Positions 9,101 to 13,629 of a stretch of DNA of 13,629 nucleotides are shown here, in pieces. Under the pieces are notes generated by a model, which was given only the letters and a program-made list of their open reading frames with translations, did not search any database and was not told the DNA's origin. The first letter of the stretch is position 1. Each line of letters starts with the position of its first letter. This DNA is from Dunaliella salina. Its lineage: Eukaryota > Chlorophyta > Chlorophyceae > Chlamydomonadales > Dunaliellaceae. Both the position numbers and the translations under genes were made by a program. Where the stretch lies: contig MU069935.1 of assembly GCA_002284615.2 (NCBI GenBank), forward strand, positions 218,318-231,946, written 5' to 3'.

Positions 9101-9190
9101 TTCTTTTCCTTTCGTTTTCCTTTTCTTTTCTTTTCTTTTTGCAGACAGTTGCTTGTTGCAGACATTTTCTTTTTGCAGACATTTTTTGCT
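9101..9190 (+). repeat. Pyrimidine tract and three 17-bp repeats carrying TTGCAGACA
   Basis: A T/C-rich tract (tttttcttttcctttcg and TTTTC units) ends at ttttgcag, 9144. The 9-mer TTGCAGACA occurs at 9139, 9156 and 9173, an exact 17-base spacing. Each copy is a textbook 3' splice site (pyrimidines then GCAG), so this could be a splice acceptor region with three alternative sites, or a pyrimidine microsatellite with a small tandem expansion. Confidence 0.7.
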
Positions 9191-9460
9191 GGTTGCCGCG
9201 CGCCAGGGGGTGTGTGCTGTGTGCAGGAATCGTCCTCAGGTCACGTCAGCCACTGGTTTGAATCCTTGCCAGAACCGAAAATTGGCAAAGGTTTGATCTT
9301 TGCCAATCTGTGCGCAGTAAAGCCTATCCTTGATGCAGCCTTGTCCTTTGGGACACCAAGCAATGAAAAAAAGCTACTGCTGCGCTAGGAGCCTGTGCTT
9401 CTGCAAGAGGACAAGGATGTATGCTCTGCTGCCTCCCACTCTAAATTTCATTTTCAACAG

Positions 9461-9666
9461 TTTTCGAGGTGAATTTCCTGTGGCACCGCCTCATGTTGCA
9501 GTGCATTAAAGTGTTGTGCGAGACAGGTGTTAATGAAGGAAGTTTCAGTGACATGCAAGTCCAGCTATCAAGGGTGCGAGCATTTTTGTCACGTCTTGCA
9601 GGTTCAGGAATTCTGCAGGAGCTCATGCTCCAGGTTGGGCAAAGCAGCTTTTTCGATGTATCTTAG
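9461..9666 (+). CDS. Candidate terminal exon of an unidentified gene
   Basis: A pyrimidine-rich stretch ending ttttcaacag (9460) is followed by a frame reading FEVNFLWHRL and then 50 or so well-mixed residues with an amphipathic, helix-like pattern (SRVRAFLSRLAGSGILQELM), closed by TAG at 9664-9666. The frame depends on the splice acceptor, not on an ATG; its first candidate start codon is only a GTG at 9469. It may belong with the open segments at 8191-8565 and 9241-9388, but no phase-consistent chain was established. No domain recognised. Confidence 0.35.
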
Positions 9667-10060
9667 ATGTCACGAACGGAGGAAACAAATAGCAAGAACC
9701 AATTGTGTACACTCAAAATTTCTGCAGCCTTCACAACTTGTTGCAAGATGGGAAATCAGCAGCAGTTTGCTTTTGAACAAATACGTAAAAATATATCTGG
9801 ATTGGATATTTTGTGACACACAAGAAGGAGAGGTTCCCTGACACGTAATCTGGAAGGCCCTCATAAAAGGGCCCCCTTGGGCCCTAATCAATTGACACAA
9901 GCCTAGGAGACAGAGCCCCTGATGTTATAGGGCTGAGGTTATTACAACATATTTTAAGAGGGAAAGCATGTAACAAGAGGATACTAGGGTTCAAGGTTGG
10001 TTTTGTGCCTTGCAGAAACTTCAATTTACCTGTTTAATCATATGACACCTGAGCTCTGCG
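9667..10060. other. No gene recognised; one inverted repeat
   Basis: No supportable ORF. At about 9857-9874 a perfect 6-bp stem, GGCCCT-loop-AGGGCC, is followed by further GGGCCC-containing sequence (about 9868-9883), a compact palindromic patch of unknown role. Confidence 0.4.
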
Positions 10061-10079
10061 GACCTGGCAGGTCTCCTGC

Positions 10080-10290
10080 CATGCTTCCACATGCGCAGAC
10101 TCTTGTTTGTTCTATTCTCCAACACCACAATTCCAGACCCCCCCCCTCCTCACAGGCACCACATACATTGCGCTTCCGGATGGCAGGGACTCCTTTCACA
10201 ATTCCCACTCAGTGACTGGAAAAAAAAAGAAAAGTCTACGCAAGCCAGAGGCCGCGTGCATTAAGTGACTGGCTTTTATTCGAGACCTAA
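10080..10290 (+). pseudogene. Relic of the LINE RNase H region, forward orientation, interrupted
   Basis: Bases 10165-10205 match the ORF segment 12280-12320 at 34 of 41 positions (acattgcRcttccRgatg then cagggac). Homology resumes beyond an insertion: actggcttttattcgagacct (10267-10287) matches 12322-12342. Upstream similarity from about 10080 is weaker and lacks the segment coding for the KAHSG/GADA motifs, so there is probably an internal deletion. The frame is not open. It is an older copy, same strand as the long element, broken by the 44-bp insertion at 10220-10263. Confidence 0.65.
10220..10263 (-). mobile_element. 44-bp reverse LINE tail insertion with 9-bp target-site duplication
   Basis: The direct repeat agtgactgg lies at 10211-10219 and 10264-10272. 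Between them is an A-rich run and then the reverse complement of the final 35 or so bases of the element ending at 13629 (aaaagtctacgcaagcca... with one mismatch). This is the layout of a target-primed retrotransposition event truncated to its last 30-odd bases plus tail. Removing it restores continuity with the ORF homologue on both sides. Confidence 0.8.
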
Positions 10291-10294
10291 AATG

Positions 10295-10632
10295 GAAAGT
10301 AAAAGTCTATGCTGGACAGCAGCCAGCATGCATTAAAGAAGGACCCTACAGTCAGCGAGTCCCACCAACTGAGCCAACCGTGAGTTACCGAGCTATTGTG
10401 GGTCCAGCAGGCTGTCAGCCATCCATCCATCCATCATGATGCGTACGCCTCGCTCTCCTGCAATCAGCCTGTCCTGTGGCCTTCCCTCCAGGATCCCCCA
10501 TTGCTCACGTTGGTGAATTGTATGGCACCAAGTGCTGCTGATTTTGTTGATGCCTTGACTGCATGATGGTGGAGTTGGGTACAGTTTTGAGGGCCTTGTC
10601 TTTCGATAAGCCAAGTTTGCAGAAAAGGTGAA
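10295..10632 (-). pseudogene. Reverse LINE copy A: C-terminal coding end, 3' UTR and tail
   Basis: On the minus strand this begins 5'-truncated near 10632. It first encodes LGLSKDKALK (compare LGLTKQKAKS in the long ORF), changes frame at least once, then reads QREQWGILEGRP and MADSLLDPQ-stop (compare QRASGRGFAGRP and MASNPPDPH-stop). The stop is at 10395-10393. About 96 bases of 3' UTR follow, ending in a perfect 7-bp terminal hairpin (10309-10315 with 10323-10329) and the tail complement ggaaagtaaaagtc. It is a decayed relative of the element, not a direct duplicate. Confidence 0.85.
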
Positions 10633-10706
10633 AGTAATACAAGTCTACGATGGACACAGCCTGCGTGCAAAGTGAAAGTAAAAAGGGAAAAGCTACGCAA
10701 GCGGGA
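10626..10706 (-). mobile_element. Two very short reverse LINE 3' ends in tandem
   Basis: The first carries tail complement gtgaaagtaatacaagtctacg followed by cctgcgtgcaaag (about 10627-10668). The second carries gtgaaagtaaaaaggg and then aaaagctacgcaagc (about 10669-10702), where homology to the element end stops after about 12 bases. Both are oriented like copy A and lie head-to-tail with it. Confidence 0.6.
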
Positions 10707-10717
10707 CCGGCCCCCCC

Positions 10718-10749
<32 letters not shown>

Positions 10750-10769
10750 CTTTTTCTTTTCCGGCCCCC
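10707..10769. repeat. (TTTTC)n pyrimidine tract between 9-bp direct repeats
   Basis: The 9-mer ccggccccc occurs at 10707-10715 and 10761-10769. The 45 bases between are pure pyrimidine: a few C, then TTTTC/TTTTTC units. Flanking direct repeats around a tail-like tract look like an insertion consisting only of tail sequence, though slippage in a C-rich context is an alternative. Confidence 0.65.
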
Positions 10770-10775
10770 AAGCAT

Positions 10776-10845
10776 CAAGTGAAAGTAAAATTCCACGCTA
10801 GCCACAACTTGTTGAACCTGTGGGCATTAAGGAAGGACCTAGAAG
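10776..10845 (-). mobile_element. Short reverse LINE 3' end
   Basis: The tail complement aagtgaaagtaaaattcc is followed by acgctagcc and, about 25 bases on, gcattaaggaaggacc, matching the order of landmarks in copy A (gcattaaagaaggacc) and the complement of the long element's end. No coding sequence is included. Confidence 0.6.
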
Positions 10846-11065
10846 CAAAAGTAAACGTCTATGCTGGATAATGCCAGCGCGCATTGAGATAAGTTCCAAA
10901 AGGCAGTGCTGGCACTCACAGTGAGTCCTGCCAACGGGGGCTCGCTATGAGCAGCAAAGCTAGTGTAATTCCGGCGGGTTGTCAGCCATCTGTCCAGCTG
11001 TGCGCCTTGCTGTCCTGCAAACATCCCTGATAGTAGCCCCCCACCCTTACACCCCCATTGCTTTG
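10846..11065 (-). pseudogene. Reverse LINE copy B: C-terminal end, 3' UTR and tail
   Basis: Minus strand, from about 11065 down: 5'-truncated, then a frame ending MADNPPELH-stop with the stop at 10962-10960. This matches MASNPPDPH-stop of the long ORF and MADSLLDPQ-stop of copy A. The roughly 110-base 3' UTR shares gtcagccatc-flanked and gtcc-ccaac landmarks with copy A and ends in a hairpin (10863-10867 with 10874-10878) and the tail complement aaaagtaaacgtc. Its truncated 5' end abuts the forward element head-to-head. Confidence 0.85.
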
Positions 11066-13502
11066 GTTGCTCCTCAATGCAACAGTCCATTCCCACATCC
11101 GATCAGCCCTGCATAAATGGTGCATGGTCTCAGCGGAGAGGTTTTCCAGCCCTCTTGACTTTGAAAATACCTACAACACTTATTTCAGCGCAAACTACCG
11201 AGACCAGGTCTTTGGGGCGCACAAAGATGCCCTCTCTGTGCGCTACACTGGCTTCTCCTTCTGCCATCCTCCACACGATGATGAAATGATGTTTAAGCAC
11301 CTACGCCACGCAGTGCACTCCTCCCTCCATTCCACAGATCCAGTTGCCACCTTCATGCTCCTGCCCCACTGGAGAGGCTTCAGCTGTAACGTGTATATGA
11401 GCTGGCTGAGCCAATACCCAGAGACTACAAAAGTTCTTGCCAAATTCCCTGCAAGTAAAGTCCAATTCCAAGCACCACAACACTGGTTTGATACCATCAC
11501 CAATCCTACTCCACCTTCCTATCCTATGCAACTCATCGTTGTTTGGAACCCTAACGCCAGGGAAATACTAGATACCGCAAACAAAGACTGGTTTCAGTCC
11601 CTCCAGCAAGATGTAAAGCAAGTTACACCAGAAGCTTGTTGGCTACCTTTGGATTCTCCAAAGACTGTCACACCGCTGCGTACCCACCAACACCTAGCAT
11701 CAAATACTTGGAAACAGAAATTTCAATCACTCCCCCCTGACACCCATAGCTGCTCACACAAGTGCCCTCAGGAAAGGGCAGAATTCATCCCTGCCAACTT
11801 CAAAAAGATATTCACACCTACAGTCAAGGACTGGAGGGAAATCACCTACACTGATGGCAGTGTGATTAAACACAAAGATGACGACTCCCCACCCCTTCCC
11901 GGTTCAGGTGTTTACAAACCAGGAAGTGACACTGCTGCACCCTCCCAACACTTGCAACTGCACATAAAACCCAATGGCCATGGACCGACCAATACCATCA
12001 CCAGAGCAGAACTTGTGGGTATCCTTGTGGCACTCCAACACAAGCAAACTGAAATTGCCACTGATAGTGCATCATGCCTTTTTCAGATTTTTAATCAAAC
12101 CCTTAACCCGATGCGCATGAGGTATCACCTACATGCAGAGCTCATTCATGCAATATCAACCATATTAGAGCACTCCCCTCACCCTATCCATTTTTACAAA
12201 GTCAAAGCCCACTCTGGCATCATAGGAAATGAAGGGGCTGACGCTTGCGCTCGCACCGCAGCCCTCTCTCACGCCATAGACATTGCACTTCCAGATGCCA
12301 GGGACCCTTTCCACAATTTCTATTGGCTTTCATTGAANACCTCTTCCACACAAAATGATGGCATGCACCGCTACCATGCGCTTCCGATGCACTATCTCAC
12401 CAACCTGAGCGACAAACTTAAAACACACATGCACAAGAAACACAAGCTTGGCTCTGCTGACACCTCTGGATACCACTACCAGAGATGGCAGAAGCTTAAC
12501 GATGCCACACCACCCACCGCCAATGCCAACACTGAAGTTTACAACCCAGCCCCTCAACTTGCAAACAGGGAGATCAGCAACTCCTTCTGGAAAAGCCCAA
12601 AGATAACCCTTAAACAGCAAATAAATCTTATGAAGTATCGAACGGATACAATGTACACACAGAGTCATGCCTCCAACTTCAATTTTTCCAGTTCTGTTAG
12701 ATGCCCACTCTGTGCAAATACGGACAGCATCAATCACGTTCTGCTTAGGTGTACCAACCCAACAATGAGTGGGATGCACACCAACAGACACCATGCGGCC
12801 CTTAGTCTCTGTGTAGAAGCCCTGAGTAGTCAGTTTAGTAAAGGCTGGTATGGCTCATCCCTCATTAGCATGGATGGCTGCAATCATGACAGCCTTCTGG
12901 ATCAAGGCATACAAATCCCTGAAACCACCTCTCAAACTATTCCAGATTGGGTTTTCCCAAATGACATTGCCTCACCTGCTCGGCACCAAAGCCGCCCTGA
13001 TGCTCTCTTTGTGCGCCCCATCCCAGGCAGACAAGCCCACCTTGATCCTACCGAGATCCCCCCAAATGATAGAGATATTCACCTTGTTGAACTTAAATTC
13101 TGCCCGGACACAAATCCCTTCATCACTCTGGAACGTGCACGGACTCAACATTCCCACACCATAACTAGACTTAAAACACGCAGCTTAAGAAACCCAAACA
13201 GGAACAACAAAGTGACTTTGCAGACCATCTTAATTGGTATGGGTGGCACAATTTACAATGAGCTAATAATTTCACCTCTCGTAAATCTGGGTCTAACCAA
13301 ACAGAAAGCCAAATCACTAGCATCCAAGCTCAGGGACCATGCCATCCAAAGATTATCCACCATCATTAACACTAGACATGCACTTTGCTTACAGAGGGCA
13401 TCTGGGAGGGGGTTTGCTGGGCGCCCGGCGGCGGCTGAGGATGAAAGAAGGAGAGTCCGAGCGCTCAGGGGCATGGCTAGCAATCCTCCAGATCCCCATT
13501 AG
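11058..13502 (+). CDS. 5'-truncated LINE polyprotein: PCIF1-like domain, RNase H, CCHC, restriction-like endonuclease
   Basis: The frame is open from 11037 (TAG at 11034) to TAG at 13500-13502; numbering here takes TTG 11058 as residue 1. The first ATG (11124, residue 23) lies inside a conserved domain, so the true start is missing. Residues about 14-170 resemble the catalytic core of PCIF1 (cap m6Am methyltransferase): ALHK, VSAERFSSPLD, VFG, then HPPHDDEMM (H70-H73, at the place of NPPF) and LLPHWRG. Residues about 260-400 are RNase H with D266, E318, D336, H385 and D395 all present. C549-C552-H560-C565 form CX2CX7HX4C. RPDALF (D648) and VELK (E678, K680) form a PD-(D/E)XK nuclease as in R2-like elements. 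No reverse transcriptase is present; it would be expected upstream in a full element. The last 35 residues are Arg/Ala-rich. One N (12338) leaves residue 427 unknown. The domain calls are firm except the PCIF1 call, which rests on motif order. Confidence 0.85.
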   Translation: MLWLLLNATVHSHIRSALHKWCMVSAERFSSPLDFENTYNTYFSANYRDQVFGAHKDALSVRYTGFSFCHPPHDDEMMFKHLRHAVHSSLHSTDPVATFMLLPHWRGFSCNVYMSWLSQYPETTKVLAKFPASKVQFQAPQHWFDTITNPTPPSYPMQLIVVWNPNAREILDTANKDWFQSLQQDVKQVTPEACWLPLDSPKTVTPLRTHQHLASNTWKQKFQSLPPDTHSCSHKCPQERAEFIPANFKKIFTPTVKDWREITYTDGSVIKHKDDDSPPLPGSGVYKPGSDTAAPSQHLQLHIKPNGHGPTNTITRAELVGILVALQHKQTEIATDSASCLFQIFNQTLNPMRMRYHLHAELIHAISTILEHSPHPIHFYKVKAHSGIIGNEGADACARTAALSHAIDIALPDARDPFHNFYWLSLXTSSTQNDGMHRYHALPMHYLTNLSDKLKTHMHKKHKLGSADTSGYHYQRWQKLNDATPPTANANTEVYNPAPQLANREISNSFWKSPKITLKQQINLMKYRTDTMYTQSHASNFNFSSSVRCPLCANTDSINHVLLRCTNPTMSGMHTNRHHAALSLCVEALSSQFSKGWYGSSLISMDGCNHDSLLDQGIQIPETTSQTIPDWVFPNDIASPARHQSRPDALFVRPIPGRQAHLDPTEIPPNDRDIHLVELKFCPDTNPFITLERARTQHSHTITRLKTRSLRNPNRNNKVTLQTILIGMGGTIYNELIISPLVNLGLTKQKAKSLASKLRDHAIQRLSTIINTRHALCLQRASGRGFAGRPAAAEDERRRVRALRGMASNPPDPH

Positions 13503-13551
13503 TTCTGTCTCTTGCTCTCTTCTAGGCTAATTTTGTCTAGTTTAGGTGGAG

Positions 13552-13568
13552 GGCCTCCTGGTGAGGCC
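13552..13568 (+). promoter_or_regulatory. 3' UTR hairpin, GGCCTC-CTGGT-GAGGCC
   Basis: Perfect 6-bp stem with 5-base loop. In the old copy at 3780-3894 the same place reads GGCTTT-CTGGT-GAGGTC (sense), in which all six pairs remain possible if G-U is allowed. The loop is unchanged. Possible recognition structure for the element's reverse transcriptase. Confidence 0.5.
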
Positions 13569-13601
13569 TCTAACTTTTGTTTGGGGTTCTTCCCTTAATG
13601 C

Positions 13602-13621
13602 ACGCGGCCTTTGGCTTGCGT
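13602..13621 (+). promoter_or_regulatory. Terminal stem-loop next to the tail
   Basis: ACGC (13602-13605) pairs with GCGT (13618-13621) and GCC (13607-13609) with GGC (13613-13615). Copy A forms ATGCTGG/CCAGCAT and copy B GCTGG/CCAGC at the same place, with a C-G to T-A compensatory change in copy A. LINEs often need such a 3' structure for target-primed reverse transcription. Confidence 0.6.
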
Positions 13622-13629
13622 AGACTTTT

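Larger units (their letters stand above)
13503..13629 (+). mobile_element. 3' UTR and terminus of the forward LINE
   Basis: About 127 bases from the stop to the window edge, ending ggcttgcgtagactttt. Reverse-oriented relatives of this sequence at 3795, 10232, 10301, 10640, 10690, 10788 and 10853 show that it is the conserved 3' end of the element. The tail continues beyond the window, so its length and any target-site duplication are not visible. Confidence 0.8.

Noticed and set aside
12330..12794. 154-codon minus-strand ORF
   Set aside because: Lies antisense to the well-supported RNase H-to-CCHC part of the plus-strand ORF; no domain of its own.
11124..13502. ATG at 11124 as the true start of the long ORF
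   Set aside because: The conserved PCIF1-like motifs start upstream of this ATG, so it is internal. The TTG at 11058 is not credible as a eukaryotic start either; the gene is 5'-truncated.
10232..13629. A DNA transposon with terminal inverted repeats (left copy near 10232 or 10853, right copy at 13595-13629)
   Set aside because: The left copies are reverse-oriented LINE 3' ends: two of them continue into the C-terminal coding sequence and stop on the minus strand, and one has its own target-site duplication. The inverted match is between separate insertions.
10846..13629. A single LINE copy with a twin-priming 5' inversion
   Set aside because: The inverted part at 10846-11065 is itself a 3' end with stop, UTR and tail, so it duplicates the 3' end of the forward copy and cannot be its inverted 5' part.

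Overview
This window is eukaryotic nuclear DNA with few genes and many repeats. It has long stretches without credible ORFs, intron-like splice signals, CAG/GAA/GGA/TTTTC microsatellites, several minisatellites, and a non-LTR (LINE-type) retrotransposon with decayed relatives. There are no bacterial operons, ribosome binding sites, tRNAs, rRNAs or CRISPR arrays. A repeat-rich protist or green alga is plausible, but the lineage cannot be fixed from the sequence. Scattered single N's suggest a draft assembly.

Left part (1-5200): minisatellite-like DNA at 1-290, then mostly featureless DNA. It includes an unassigned minus-strand ORF with many ambiguous bases (1205-1750), a 66-bp direct duplication (about 2531-2648), a 25-bp duplication (3350-3395), a degenerate satellite (about 3640-4160) interrupted by an old reverse-oriented retrotransposon 3' end (3780-3894), and a duplicated block (4447-4745).

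Middle (5200-9700): fragments of possible host genes among tandem repeats. These are a polyglutamine-encoding open segment (5206-5613 or longer), a 46-bp tandem repeat whose units each carry a GTGAG donor-like motif, a 93-nt pure purine tract, an Ala/Pro/Thr-rich open segment running into four 140-bp tandem repeats (8191-9010), a pyrimidine tract with three 17-bp-spaced TTGCAGACA motifs, and a plausible terminal exon (9461-9666). No host gene model can be completed from sequence alone.

Right part (10060-13629) is the most informative. A long plus-strand ORF (open from 11037, stop at 13502) encodes, in order, a PCIF1-like (cap-adenosine N6-methyltransferase family) domain, an RNase H with all catalytic acidic residues, a CX2CX7HX4C zinc motif, and a restriction-like PD-(D/E)XK endonuclease. 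The last three are the rear half of a LINE polyprotein. The PCIF1-like module is the unexpected part, and its catalytic tetrad is changed (HPPH instead of NPPF). No reverse transcriptase is present; the element appears 5'-truncated just inside the PCIF1-like domain.

Upstream lies a pile-up of related 3' ends in reverse orientation. At least two keep recognisable C-terminal coding sequence and stop codon, several share a GTGAAAGTAAAA-like tail, and most can form a terminal hairpin. One 44-bp tail insertion carries a 9-bp target-site duplication and interrupts a still older forward copy of the RNase H region. The layout suggests repeated target-primed insertions into or beside earlier tails.
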